NCBI GenBank assembly: GCA_024529925.1
Contig: JAFEUB010001107.1
Location: 2,840,001-2,904,000 of the forward strand
DNA from: Ophthalmolycus amberensis
Lineage: Eukaryota > Chordata > Actinopteri > Perciformes > Zoarcidae
Length of the DNA: 64,000 nt
Direction: 5' to 3'
Below, piece after piece: positions 23,561 through 37,312 of the stretch; position 1 is the first letter of the stretch, and the number at the start of each line of letters is the position of its first letter. The notes under the pieces are model-generated. The model saw only the letters and a program-made list of their open reading frames with translations. It was not told the DNA's origin and did not search any database. Position numbers and translations under genes: made by a program.

Positions 23561-24988
23561 TTGCCTCTCAGCAAGAAACCAAATAAATATTTACCAAAAT
23601 GTATAAACATAATAGCCTAATGAATATAATAGCTCTACGTTTTCTCAGTGATTGTCTGTGTTGATACAGATCGGCCTACTGTCAGATTTTAACCAACACA
23701 TGGGGGATGGGCCTATACATATTTGTGTTTTAAAACCTGTAAAAAAAATAATAATTCCAGGTTTTCCTCACAATGGAGGCTGAAAATTGTAAGTTGACAA
23801 TGTCTTTGAAAACTTTTATCCCTTTAAAACCCGGAACAAAAATGACGTCACATGTCTGTGATGATTCAACCAAAAAGGAAACCAGAGTTGAGTCTAGTGA
23901 GTCACTGGACAAACGGCAAACTATCTGTTGTTTATAATACAGTTTGTATTTCACTCCATTCATGATCCATTCATGAATTCCATTTGAGCAAACACGGTGA
24001 ATCCACATTATAGCGTTTACACCGGAGGGATGAGTGGATTTCCCTCTACTCCAGACCTCCTTTAAAGTTTATACTGTTGAGGTAACAGTTGATCGGGTTT
24101 ACAGTTTAATGTCGCCAGATTCAGCTTTAAACTTCAGTTTAATGAACTGCTCCTTGACTGACTGCAGCAGAGCTACATCCAAACCTCAGCGATCGGCTGG
24201 TAGTCCCATAAAGCGTACACTTCATGAATCCGACGCTGACCTGTCCAGCAGGAAACAGTGTCTTATCAACAGGAACAGAAGCATCCTTACGCCGTCCTCA
24301 AAGGCTCCTCGCGGGTCTGTCTGTCATTAAAGCTCAGAGGTGGCCTGTAAGTCTGCCAACATACACCGCCACCCATGACACCGCAGCCACATGACACCTC
24401 TCCCTTGGTACCACACTGACACAAACACACACACACACACACTGAGGAACTCACACATAGGGAGGCGGAAGTGAACACAATAACACACTAGCTGGAAAGC
24501 CGCCATCGTTCACTGTTTCAGACAACACCCTTCCTCATCTCACAAGAATGAAGTCGTTCTCTGTTAACTCACGTTTAAAAATACTTTGCTTGATTGGTTC
24601 ATATTCAAAAATATGTGGAAAATAAATATCCACAAAAATACGTGGATATTTTTTAAATATCCACATGTTTTCCAGGACGTTTAAGAATGAATTCAGTATA
24701 CTTCTTCCTGATTGACCCAGAGCATTAACGTGTTACTATAATCCATCCAATCAGGCCACTTTGCGGCATTTGAAACCGATCGTGTTCAATCAGTAGGTTT
24801 ACCTCACAGTCTCCACAGTGTCTCTCTGTTCATTCCTCCACTTGAACAATATCTCACACTGATTTAATTCTGATGTTATTTTGGGGGAATGTTCTGTACT
24901 GTTGGTCTGTTATTAAGTTATTATATCCTTGAAACAAAGACGGTTTAATACACACCTCTATATACGATACCAGAGGGCATCTGAGGAT

Positions 24989-24990
<2 letters not shown>

Positions 24991-25027
<37 letters not shown>
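24991..25027. repeat. (TG)n microsatellite
   Basis: About 18 perfect TG units, followed by an imperfect TG-rich stretch to about 25,050. Confidence 0.95.
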
Positions 25028-25028
<1 letters not shown>

Positions 25029-28017
25029 ATTCCATGCCCGTGTGTGTCTGTATTTGGCTGTCTTGTCTCCTCTTCTCTATGCCCACACTTCTATGGAGGG
25101 CTGGCGCTGGCACGGCCAGGCTTCACCGTGCTCTTGGCAGGTTCAGTGACATTCACTGTGGATATTTGTTCACAAAATCTCCTGGCTTTTTGGCTCAGGT
25201 GTCCCAAAAAAAAAGAAAAAATGCCACCCAGTTTCCAGTCAGAATCAACAAGCTCCTTTTTCTTACAGAAAATCACATTTTTGGACTGGTTTACGTCAGT
25301 TCTCGTTAAAGCATTCCACATGACAACCGCAGGCTCACACCTTCAGAATGCAAGTAAACAGCTAACACAATACATACATATAAGTGTGTTTGTCTAGTTC
25401 AAGGCAGAAAATACACAAAATATGGAACTGATCCTTCTGACAAGTACGGTACTGTTTGTGTATCAACAGCTTATTCCTCTCTATCAATGGACAACCTCTT
25501 GTTGTCCAAAAATGACTACAAACATATTGATCAGAGCCACTGATGCACTGGTGGACTTGTTCTCTCATTACCACTAACGTGCATGGCACTAGTATTTTGG
25601 GTCAGCTGTAAATACTCACGAAAGCACCAATTGTGTATTAATCCCCAGCTGAAAATAGTTCCCAACAAATGCACAATACACTCCTTTTTGAGTTACGTTT
25701 GCTAAAAAACAACAACTATTAGTTTATCTGATTAACATCCTCAGGGAACAATGGTTTTGGGGCTGAGAGCCACAGAGTAGTGAAGTCACAACATTTTGAG
25801 AGACACTTGGGATTTTCTGACAATAAGAAAAATATAGAATAGACAGCAGTCGTGTGCTTTAAAGCTGCTGTCCTCTGTGTTTTTGTCTTAACAATGGAGG
25901 TGTCTCGTAGTGATGAACGTCACAATCCAATGACTCAGCACTTCCCCTCAGCCTTCAAGCTCATTGTTTTGGTTTTTATAACTTCACTGATGTGGTTCAG
26001 TCTCACCGCTCTCATCAGTATCGTTTCCAACAGCAGCCAGCTGCGTTCAGCCAAAATGAAAAAATCTGCTTAACGACTAGCTGGTGAACACAGTGAAGCA
26101 TTTAGCAGCTGGAGAGTCTGTTAATTCCCTCAGGAGTCGGTGGAGACCAAAACCGAGCCTAAAGCCGAGTTAATATTGGACTAGCGTCGGTCAGCTGGCT
26201 GAGACACATCTCACACTGAATGCTAATGTAGCTACGTGTCTGCTGGATATAGATGTGTGATGTGTCTGCTAACATGCTAGCCATAACAACTTTACAAGGT
26301 GAAACTTTGACAATGTGTTTTTAGATGGTCGCGCTGTACTTTCTTTTTTTTTGATTTTAAGGTGCAACATGCTCAGAGATAGATGGGCAATGTTTCCCTT
26401 ACTTTCTGTAATTGGCCTGGGTTCAATGATGGACTCAACCTTGTAATGTGAACATGTTTGGGTGCCTGATTCATTACTCGTGGGGAGCTTTTAAGGTTGC
26501 CTTGGTAATAGAGGTGTTTATTGAGTAAATGATCCAAAGTCTTGTTGTTTTAGTGACTCTCTTGTTGAAATCTGCCTGTTGTTAGTCATGCTTTTTGAAT
26601 GCTGTTATCTTAGTTGATATGTTATCTGCATTGATGTCAGCCTGAAAACCTTTTTTTAAGATACGAGAATAAATTGTGTTTTGTACAATTGTAGACGAGT
26701 GTGGAGGCTGACACTCGTATATTGTTTCTTCTGTCCGTCACGAACTCTCCTGCAGACTCCGTGGTGTTGTCCGGTGCTCTGCTCTCTTTCTAAACCGCTT
26801 TGTGACTGACTTGTGTTTGAAGCACTGGTTCACATGTCTTGGCTTCACACTCAAGTAGATTTATTCTTACATTAAATCTCAGTTTGGACCCGTTGGCTTG
26901 ATTGTTGCATTGAGTTTCAGAAGGAAAATATTATTTTGGTAGATCTGCCGAAACTCTTTTTTTTTTTTTAACAGCCCGCTTTCCCAAGCATCTCCTCTCT
27001 CTCTTCTGCCTCCCTTTTATTCCTTTTGCACAATCTGCTGGAATCCTCCTGTCCATCTCTCTGTTCCTGTTTCCCCCTCCTCTTTCTCCCAGGCTTTCCT
27101 TGCATCCCTCCTCTCTCTCCCCCTTCACTCCATCCCAAGATAAACAACCTCTGTTCTGGGGCATGTCAGCTATTTGTTCAAAAAAGCTCATACGTTTTTG
27201 GACGCCGTTCAGAGCTGGGTCTCCAAAGGGAGGCAAGATTTCAAATTTAGTGCTTTTTTCACAATCTCCCCCTCTGTTTTTTTAAATTTTTCTTGGTCTA
27301 CGCTGCTCTTTTTTTTCCTTCCACCTCTCTCACCACTTGTACATCTCTCACTTGAAACTTGGTGATTCCCAGATTTGTGAGTTTCGACACCCTCTCACCT
27401 TAATGGTTGACCTTATGTACCTCCTATTCCAACCGTATAGAGGCTTAAAATTCCCTTGTTGTTTGTTAAACGCTGATTTATTTTCTGTCAGGAACTTTCA
27501 TCACTGTTCTCTGATTACCACACAAGAGGGGGAGGGGGCAAGCGAACACCAGTTCTCATGCCCCTGAGCAGCCTGTGTCCAGTGAGAGTGCAACACACAC
27601 TTCAGTGTGTGTTGGCAAAACACTCCCAAATTTGGCATTTGCTTATCACTGAGTTGTTTGGAAAAGCTTTTTTTTTCAGTGTGATGACCTGAAGTAGACA
27701 TTTCTCCAGAATGTTCTGTTCTGCAGTGAGATAAAACCAAGAACATCTTAAGTACTCCTCTGGTTTTTGGTCTACATATGTTCCTTCCGTGGTCGGCAGA
27801 CTTGAGCTTGTGTTGCATGTTTGTCTGCCAGCGAAATGACTCTAAATTCAATACATTTCATAACAAATTACATATTTTCTTTGTCTGTTTGATTTCAGTG
27901 TTTATCTTATTTTCTGGAATATCTCCCTCCTTCACAATGTGTGTGTGTGTGGGTATTTACAATTGGTGGAGCCACAATCAGGTTTGCCAACATGCTCAGT
28001 GCCTGACAAACACACAT

Positions 28018-28019
<2 letters not shown>

Positions 28020-28070
<51 letters not shown>
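28020..28070. repeat. (CA)n microsatellite
   Basis: About 25 perfect CA units; a second array of 24 units follows 150 bases downstream. Confidence 0.95.
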
Positions 28071-28072
<2 letters not shown>

Positions 28073-28219
28073 GAACCAAAGCCGATGATGTGTACACAAA
28101 AACTATGATACACTTCCTCTCGTTCCATGAAAACACACACAGACAAAGAGACCCACTTCTGTGTGCAACCTGCTGGTGACACACGCTGAGATCTGCTTCT
28201 TTTTTTATCCCAATGCAAG

Positions 28220-28221
<2 letters not shown>

Positions 28222-28269
<48 letters not shown>
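28222..28269. repeat. (CA)n microsatellite
   Basis: About 24 perfect CA units, in the same orientation as the array at 28020. Confidence 0.95.
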
Positions 28270-28271
<2 letters not shown>

Positions 28272-28423
28272 CCTAGGCACAACAATACAGCGGCTGTGTT
28301 TAGACTGGGCCACCGTTCCTATATGGAGATACGGAGCACTGTTTTGCTTTCCCGAGCATGATGGAGGGGCAATTATATCTAACCAGAGGGGACACAACAG
28401 AGAGCGAGAGAGACGGGGAAAGA

Positions 28424-28447
28424 GGGGGGGGGGGGGGGGGGGGGGGG
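28424..28447. repeat. Poly-G tract (G24)
   Basis: Uninterrupted run of 24 G after a GA-rich stretch. It is G-quadruplex-capable and a likely place for sequencing slippage. Confidence 0.9.
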
Positions 28448-30305
28448 AATACATCCATATGTTTGTGTCAACCCCAAAGCCTGCCTCCTCCTCATAAGTA
28501 GGTGTGTGATGTATGACGTGCTCGTTAACCCCTCGCTGTGATTTACTATACTGGCTTCAACCAATTTGTCTGTGGCTTGTTGCCTCATCGAGTTCCTTCC
28601 AAGTGGTGTCTGGAAGAGAGAAGATTCAACCTTGATCTTTGTCAGCAGGAGTGTGCAATTAAAGTTGTGTGATGCTCAGCAACATTGGGATTCTTTCCCC
28701 CTTTTTTTAAAATCTTGAGCGATTAAAGCAGAATCAATAGTTTTTCATGGATATTTATGAAATACGGAGACAGCAGGAGATGGAGGAGGGTTGGAGGAGG
28801 AAAATGGAGGAAGGAGAGGAAGTCGGGCTGCAGGAAGGCATGTGGAAGCGAGGATGAGGGAGGCCGGTGAAGAAGAAGAGGAGGAAAGCAGGGAAGCAGT
28901 GAGGTGGTGCGCTGAAACAGGTTGAATATTGCACACAGACAGAACGTGTGGATGTCTTTCCATGGAAATGACTTTCACGTCGTGCAAACGCCTGCCAGGT
29001 ATGCTGAAACCATTTCCAGAAGCACAAGCCCGAGAAATTCAACCAATTACCAAAGTAATTCACTGCTGAGCCAGCCGTGAACCGCAATGTATTTTCATTT
29101 GAGACCAGAGACATTTTCAGGTAATGAACAGCAGCCCTCTAAAAATTGTAAGTAATGGTTTGGGGGAAAAAATAGTCTCCCACCCAAACTGTACAGCACG
29201 ATTAGAAGCGTTACTGTTGTACGTGTGCACTTACAGGAATAGTTGTGTTTTACTATGTTACCGCTATACTTGCATGTATTACGCTAAAACATATTTCCCA
29301 TCTCATCATTCAGCAAACCATAAAAAAAATGCACGCTGAGACATAAAAAAGGCAGCCATGACTTCGTCTCACTGGTAAAGTAGGAAAAGAGTAAAAAATC
29401 CCAAATCCAACTGTGCTTTTAAGTGGCCCGGTGTCTTTCTCTGTGAGTTTTGGACATTGAAGCAGACATTATGCCTGCCAACAGACTGTTTTACAAAGCA
29501 CAATTTCTCGCTTTCAAACAAAACCAAACTTAATTAAATTCAAATTCTCAGTCTCAGTAATATCCTCTGTTTCTATCGCAGCGGTGCACATTAAAACGGG
29601 GATTGAGTACCAGTCAGTAAATCCTGTTTCTGCGGCACGCCTTGCTGCCCAGCAGCCAGACTGGTTTAAATTAGGCCTCTCCAACCTTCAGCGGCCCGTC
29701 CGCTAATTTGACTCCTAGAATAACAGCAGCTACTGTGTTTTTCAGAAATCTGCAACCAAACGTCCGTCTAGGGAGTCTGCAGTGGACACAGGTGCACGCT
29801 CTCTCGCCCTCTCGCTCCTCCTCCAGGGTTTCAGTTGAATTATGCGTTCAGGAGGGACTGTTTTACTATTTTACTGAAAAAAAAAGAATCCCAAATGTCT
29901 TGTTTTCATCAGGCGTGTTTCCTGATTGGATCTTTGCTCTTTGGTCTGTCTGTGGATTTGGCAGCGTGTGTGTGTGTGTGTTTGTCCACGCGCTCCCATG
30001 CGGGTGTCAGTATTATGTTTATGTATGCAGGAGTGCATGTCTGCCCGTTAATCCCTTTCAGATTACAGATCTTCCAACTCTAACCAGCAGTTGTGGGTAC
30101 TTTTGTCTCTTGAATATATTTCGATAAATAACTTTCAGTTCCTTTGAATCTAAAGACAGGAAATTGAAAGCTAAACATTTACACACATAACTGGGCCAGA
30201 ACATATTCATATAGTGCAGTCATCCGTTCATCTGTAAGGAAATACTGGAGGTACAAAAGCAGCCATAACACAGACCGAGAGACCCTTGGCCTGTTGCACA
30301 CACAG

Positions 30306-30307
<2 letters not shown>

Positions 30308-30336
<29 letters not shown>
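30308..30336. repeat. (CA)n microsatellite
   Basis: About 14 CA units. Confidence 0.9.
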
Positions 30337-30559
30337 GTCCATTCCACATGAACAGCTGATCAAAGGAAAGTCCAGTGATAATAATGGTCTTCAAAAAGCA
30401 CTCGACTCGGCTCCAACCACGCAGCCACTATTGACAGAAAATATTGAAAATCAGATTCACACACTCACAGATATATGGTACGACTTGGCCCACTTGATAA
30501 CAACTGATGAGAGGTTTATTTATTTACGTTGCATGAGTTCTACAACAGACAGCGGTGAT

Positions 30560-30790
30560 GCAGGCGTTTAAAATGCTTTTTTGTCGAAAGTTAGACGAGG
30601 AGATCGATACCACTCACATGTCTGTACACTAAATATGAAGCTACAGGCTGCAGATGGTTAGCTTAGCTTAGCATGAAGAGTGAATCTATCGTCGCTCTGT
30701 CCAAAGCTAAGCTAAGTAAAGTCTGCATACCAACACATCTACAGCTCACTAATATAAAACATTATGTCTCTTGTTTAATCCATACCACAA
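30560..30790 (+). repeat. Copy of the dispersed TTAGCTTAGC-family element
   Basis: Contains GAGATCGATACCACTCACAT, GTCTGTACACTAAATATGAA, GGTTAGCTTAGCTTAGCATG, GCTCTGTCCAAAG and CAGCTCACTAAT in family order. Confidence 0.6.
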
Positions 30791-32404
30791 TGACAATACA
30801 GTTTCACCAGCTGGGGCCAGTTTAGGTGTGTAAAGGCTTGTGACCTTCAGTAATTAATTCAAAATCTGGCTTTTGTTCGTCAAGGTGCAGAGTGATGCTG
30901 AGTGTCATTCAGGCTCAGTTGGTGCAAACAACCACAAGATTAGAACTGATCCTCCCAGCAAATTGTGTCAGATGTTATAAAGTCCGATTTATGTCCGCGC
31001 TACTTGGTTTGGCTCTCTGTGTCGTGATTTTCACAAATATCTTTGAAGAAAATGAAAGAGATGTTTACTTTTTAATCCCAGGCTGCTGCAAAAGAGAGTG
31101 GTCGTGTTTCGACTACGAGCAGCCAAAACCTAAAAATGTGAAAAGTCCACTTTCCCACCAAAAGAAAACCAGCCCACTGAAGGTGATCTCACTGTATTTG
31201 ATACATAAACCACAAAGGCCTCATTTGGAAATCCCCCCCTATTCTGTGCTTTTAAAACCCCAACTCGTCTGTACTCCACCCCTCACCACCTCCTCCTCCA
31301 GTCTCCATCACTCCCGCAATCACATGAGTGCACCCATGCACACTGTAAATGTGGATCTCGCGCATTCGTCAAATTTGGGACGCAACGCTGATTAGCTTCC
31401 TGGCAGGAACGCTACCACCCAAACCCGGAGTCGAAGCCGCGGGTTTCTCCTGAAAGGCCCAACGGTGGGTGGAGAGCTGCATCTGCCTCTGTTTGTTTGC
31501 ACTGTGTCCTAATTTCCGCGAATTCTGACCTGACAGGAAGCGTGGAGGGGTGATGGGACAATGGGCTATTGTAAGACCGCACTTTATGTCCATGCAAGGC
31601 TCAAACAGGAAAACACGCTAAGACGGCCACAAGCATAAACTAACCTGCACGGACGCACGTAGAACCCGGCAAAGGCCGTCATGTTTCCTGCCCTGATTCT
31701 TAATCACGCACATACACTCTTACGAGGATATTTCATTGACTGCACCATTTTAACCTCTCCTGATCTTCGTTTTTTCAAGCAACTCAAATTGAATTGAGAC
31801 GAGCTATGGCTATTGGCCTTTGGAAATTACATTTGAGAGACTTGGACTGATGGATATCTCCCCATGAAAGAGTAAAAATAAGCTCTGGCCAGTTCTAGAT
31901 GAACTCTTCCTTTAATAAAAGACACTGCAGTTTGGCAAGACATTGGTCTAAATCATCCACGCTCTACTGGCTTTCTCTAAATGTCTCAGTGTGTGCACAC
32001 ACACACGCACACACACAGTGTCTCAGCCTGTGACCTCGGCCATGTCACCTTTCAGGTCAGCTGGGAGAGCTGAGCTCTGAGGCCGAGTGATCTATGGATT
32101 CGCACTGGTTGTCAAAAGAGTTAAAGGAAGGGAAAGATGTAGAGGAAGGGTGGCTATTTACAGACTGGAGGTATGTGGCGGAGCAATGCTGTTTTCCATG
32201 CTGTATGTCTGTATGTGTGTGTGCGTGTGTGTGTGTGTGTGTGCGTGTGCGTGTGCGTGGCGCAGAGTATGCATTCTCTCGTCAAAGCCTGTGAATCTGA
32301 AGGTGTGATAACAGAGACTCTTACATAAACTGTGCTATGTGTTTACTTAGTTCGTCCATTGGATGGCGATGTACAAGGCCCCGATAGAAGGGAGGTCAGG
32401 ACAG

Positions 32405-32406
<2 letters not shown>

Positions 32407-32436
<30 letters not shown>
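32407..32436. repeat. (TG)n microsatellite
   Basis: About 15 TG units. Other arrays close by are at about 32213-32256 (TG, interrupted), 32536-32560 (CA) and 32805-32828 (TG). Confidence 0.9.
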
Positions 32437-32439
<3 letters not shown>

Positions 32440-34661
32440 TGTGCTGTGAGGAATGTCGATGTCTGACCTTTGTGCTCTTTGCGTACGGATGATTGACCTG
32501 GAAGACAGACCTGTGTGGGCTGGCTTCACTCTAACGCACACACACACACACACACACACAATCCTGACATGCCTCTTATTTAAAGCAAGAACAAAAGCCC
32601 CAATCAAAAACATGCAATACATATTCTCTGAGTTTTTGGACACGTGTCAACAAGTGGATGCTTAGGCAGTCTGAGCCGGGTGGCATTGACAGCGTGATTT
32701 CACTCACCTCATTGTAATTAGGTCTCAATATGTTTGGCTCTGTGGCATCTAAATAACAGGTTGAGTGCAGTGGTGAGTTTGTAAGTGTGAAAATAGCAGT
32801 GTGTTGTGTGTGTGTGTGTGTGTGTGTGGAGAGTCTGCTGAGTTTCTATTTCAGTATGATGAGGAGAGGATTTCTTCGAATGAGAATGACTGTATTTTGT
32901 CACGTTCTGGGTGTTATTGCACGTGTGGTTACTTCTGTTTTCGGAAAAGTGCTTTCAAACTAACAAGGTCGGAAAAGGATGTTGCTCCCAAATTGTGAAC
33001 TGCAAATAGCCGAATTGACCTGATGTTTTTGGACAAACGCTCAATGGGACTAAACCTGCATTCGTCATATTTTCTTGCCGCTTGGATCAGTGTAACAAAC
33101 TGCAGACGAAACACTGACATATCTCCTGAATGAAATGTCTCTTTACCTGCTAAATGCCACACGATGTTCACCAGCTAGTTGCTAACTTTGTGTGTCTGTT
33201 GTTTGGCGCTGACCAGATACTGTAAGTGGGTATTTCGGAGCCTTTACTCTGAAAATAGTCGCCTGCTGCTGCTTGCAGCAAGGTTGATGAGAGCCAACCA
33301 AAGAGTCAACCAAAACATTCAAGTTGTGGGCCAGAAATTCAAAACAATGAGCTTAAAGACACTAAAAGTGAGAAGAACTGCAATGTTGGGTGACAGTTCT
33401 CTGTGGATTTGTCACTATATGTGACGTTACACATGACACAAAAGTCGTTTCATAAATGTTAACGTATAACTATTGTTTGTAGCAGCTTTAAAGTAGAGGG
33501 TTTGGGTCCACACAGGTAACAAAGGTCACAAACATTTTTACTGTGTTTTGTTAGTGAATACTAACCTGATCTCAGAACTGTACTCATGAGTACAGAGAAC
33601 AATTCCATGGTGTCCCTGAAGAAGCCACTGACTTTCCTCTCCACCAGCGAAGTATTATAAGATGTGCAAACTGTGGTTGTATTCATTGCATTGTGGTCTA
33701 TTTAAGAAAAACTGCGTGCTTTTTCTACTATGAATGTATGAAAATGACAACTCTATAAAAAACTATGTTTTAGTTCCCCTCAACATCTTCAAACTCAGGG
33801 TTGCTGCCGGGAATACGATACGTCTTTATTTTACAACGGCTATCTAGAACTGTTTCTCATGTGGATTTGTCCTTCACTTCGTCTTTTTTCGAGGTTTTTC
33901 ATGGACCAGGTTTGCCATCTATCCAAGTGAGACGACTTAAGCAGTAAAGATCTGTGATCTTCTCACGTGCAATGCTCGTCCATCCTGCTTCTTCCTCTCC
34001 AGCCTCTTTCCTTGCATCCATTTTCTCCTCATCTTTTTCCTGCTCTGCTGCTGTGATTGCCTGTCTCCTCGTGGCCCGATGCCCGGCCGCCACTGGGTAG
34101 CATTCCTCACCCCGAGCCAACGGGAAGAGAGGGATTGAAAGTGGGGGGAGAAGGAGAAATGGAAGGAATGACAGAAAGAACCACAGCGGGGTCTCCTTAT
34201 ATAGAGTGTGATGTTCTGTATCTCTGACCTCGCTGAGGAGCAATTTCTTCTCCAAATTGTTTGTCGCTTTCCAGCTTTTTCTCAGTGCCTGCCGGTCCTA
34301 AACGTTCTGTTTGCAGCCACATCCACTCACGTTGAAACAGCTGCTCGCTCGTTGCAACACTCTCGCCCAGGCCACAAGATACCCGCACAGTTTGACCACG
34401 CAGGGGTCTGCTAAAACACACAGAGCATTCAAACCTCGGCCTCGCTTTCTTCCTTTCTTTCTTTTCACAGTGGGAAATGAAATGCCATATCTCGAAGGTA
34501 AGTTACGATGCCTGCGCTGCTGCGGAGGTGCAAAAATAAAAGACTTGCTGAGAAGGCAAAATGGACTCCACCCTGCCCTTCAGCTCTTATTTCTTCTGAA
34601 CACTTTGGTTCATGTGTGTAAGGTTTGAGGCTTGGAGCGGCATGTTTGTGCAGGCCAACAC

Positions 34662-34669
<8 letters not shown>

Positions 34670-34704
<35 letters not shown>
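34670..34704. repeat. (TG)n microsatellite
   Basis: About 17 TG units. Confidence 0.95.
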
Positions 34705-34710
<6 letters not shown>

Positions 34711-35329
34711 GCATCTTCTCAGCAGGGAAGTGCTGGCAGATGTGGCAGTCAGACTGTGGGTACAGCGGGACGGATAAAGTTTGGCTTATTGCTGCAACTC
34801 AAGCCACACAAGAGCCACGCATGCAGTCCTTTCTCTTTCGTTCTCTCTCTCTGTCTTCTGTTTTGTTTTGTATTCTCTCTCTCCTCATTTACAGATTTAA
34901 AAAAAAAATGCTTGTGGGAAGTAAGAGCGTCATGCACTACTTTGTAATGTGTTAATGCACTGATTCCCCAGCCAGTATCCAGGTTCTTGTGTAAGGGAGA
35001 AAAATAAACACAAAAATAATATTGCAAATTGGTGTGAGTTTGATCTTTAATATATTCATCGTCCCAGTAACCATCTGGTATAGTCAGACAGCACAGGACA
35101 TCATGCCTCCCATCCACCAGTCAGTTGTGACACCTTAAACACCAAGTGTTGTGATTGAAAGTGTGTGAAAACTATTTCACAAGCAAGTAGAGAAGCCAGA
35201 CAAATGAGTTATTGTTCAAAACGTCTGCCATGAGGCAGTCGTACAGATACAAACTACTGACTGCATAATTAAAGAGACTAAGCCCCCACAGTTCTACTGG
35301 TCAAGAAATGTCCACTTGTGTATAGTTGA

Positions 35330-35560
35330 AGGAATAGTTTGGCATCTGTTTTCTTGCTGACAGTTTGATGGCAAGATTCATACCACTGTCCCTAAATATT
35401 AATGACTAATGCCAGAAGCCGGTTAGCTTAGCTTAGCATAAAGACCAGCTCTGTCGAAACAAAACAAAACCCGCCTACCGGCGCCTCGAAAGCTCACTTA
35501 TTAACACACGAATTAACATATAATTCGAGATACACCATTTGTAATTTGTTCAGTCTTGTT
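35330..35560 (+). repeat. Copy of the dispersed TTAGCTTAGC-family element
   Basis: Begins with ggaatagtttggcatctg and contains CAAGATTCATACCACTGTCC, GGTTAGCTTAGCTTAGCATA, AAGACCAGCTCTGTC, CTACCGGCGCCTC and AAAGCTCACTTATTAACA in order. This is one of the more complete copies in the window. Confidence 0.6.
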
Positions 35561-37285
35561 TGTTTGGGTGCATGTCGTCATCTTTGGACTTCTTTTGTAC
35601 TTTTCTATATTTCCTTCATATTTAATTATTTAATCGAAAGCATCTCATGTAGACAGTATATAAATATATATAAATAAACAGCAGCCTAAAGGTCGCTGAG
35701 GTAAACGTATGATCCCTGTGTGGATTGTGAGAGTCTGAGAGTGAACACATCGCCCTCCCTGCGCTTGGTCACACTCGTGACCGAAACCCTGCAACTGTCC
35801 CAGTGGAGCTGTTCAGTGGGAGAGTGTGGTTTCACTGAGCACTTCCAACGCCTGCCCCTCGGCTTCAGTAAAAGCGGATGAATGTGCATGCATGGTAAAG
35901 AAGCTAACCAAGTGCTTGTAACAAATTGCAAGACAAAAGAAATGGAAATTTAAATGTACGCAAGTCTGTGCAGGTTTAATTGCCCCCGACCACCAGCAGC
36001 CTTTGAGCCATCGAGGACGAACAGAAACAATTTCACAGATTTGTTTCCAGCTTCTCTTTGGCAGCCCGTTGGAGGCTCATGTCCATTTCCCACGGCAGCT
36101 ATCAGTCTGATGGAAACCGAGTCCAGTGAGAGATCATTCACAAGCCTTACGACACACTGAAATCCAACCACAGATATCTGGAAGTATTTACAAAGTTGTA
36201 AAATTAGATCAGTGGCTTGAGGCTGCAGTGGAAAAATATTCACGGCATGAAATGTAATGACAGAGAAAGAGGAGCAGAAACGTCTGGACGGGCGCTCGCA
36301 AAGACCATGGGCACACCAGAACCAGCTAATGCCACACATCCAAAGATAATTAGAGAATGGAAAGGCATTTATATATTCCCATCTGCGATTTCTTCCGCAT
36401 GCCTCCTCCAGCAAATGATTAATCTAGAGTTCAGGAATGTGTGTGCTCACTGTTTAGTCTTCGCCTTCCCTGGGTTGTAACCCCTGACCCGACCAGATCA
36501 CCAGAACGCCTCTGTAAAACCATCAGACATCAGCTTATCTAAACTATCCAGCATACAAGTACCAGGACCAGCCTCCTCATCATTCAAACTCCATCCATCC
36601 TTTCCATCCGTCAGAGGCCAAACTCTGCTAACAGGAGACTACTTTTTTCCTCAACTCAGACTCCAACAGGCCGGACAGGCATTTCCTGTGGGTGGGACCT
36701 GAGAGCAGAGACATTCTTGGGCCAGGCACCTCCACTTCCTGTCTCTGTTAGCGCCACACTGAAAGACATGCTGTCTGGACCTGCTCTTACTTGACTATAC
36801 TCTTTACTTGGCGCTCTTATCCGCTGCTCATGCAGCAGTAGATTAAGTTTAAATTCCAAGATTACTAATGTCGCATGTAAACAAGAGTTTAAAAGTGCAC
36901 GGTCAAAGTCTCAGTGCCCAGATAATGGAGGGAACAAAACAATCCCGTGGACCTAAGGATATGAGACAAAGACATATCGGGAAAATAGTTAAGATAGAGG
37001 TTTAAAAGCAAATGGAAAAGAATAGAAACCTCAGAAAAGTGTATTTTAGAGCAGGTAAATGTGTAGAAGTATGGCAGATTAATGTGTAAGCCTTAACTAA
37101 AGAGCATAAGTGTGAGGAGAACTTTAAGATGACTCAAGAAACCATAACCAAACTAGCATCTGGGTGTGTTTGCACCATCACAGTGAAGTCAACACATAAC
37201 AATAGCTAATATCCCCAAACTTCTTTTTCTCAGCTGCATTCACAGGTAGAAAGCTGAATGTTTCCAAGCCTCAAATGTCAGGGAA

Positions 37286-37312
37286 TGTGTGTGTGTGTGT
37301 GTGTGTGTGTGT
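37286..37312. repeat. (TG)n microsatellite
   Basis: About 13 TG units. Confidence 0.95.

Noticed and set aside
28020..28269. Long Thr/His or Cys/Val dipeptide frames over the CA arrays
   Set aside because: These are translations of (CA)n microsatellites, not genes.
30892..31395. Open frame of about 165 codons in the gene-poor interval
   Set aside because: No recognisable domain, ordinary AT-rich composition, no splice or promoter context; a chance frame is the better explanation.
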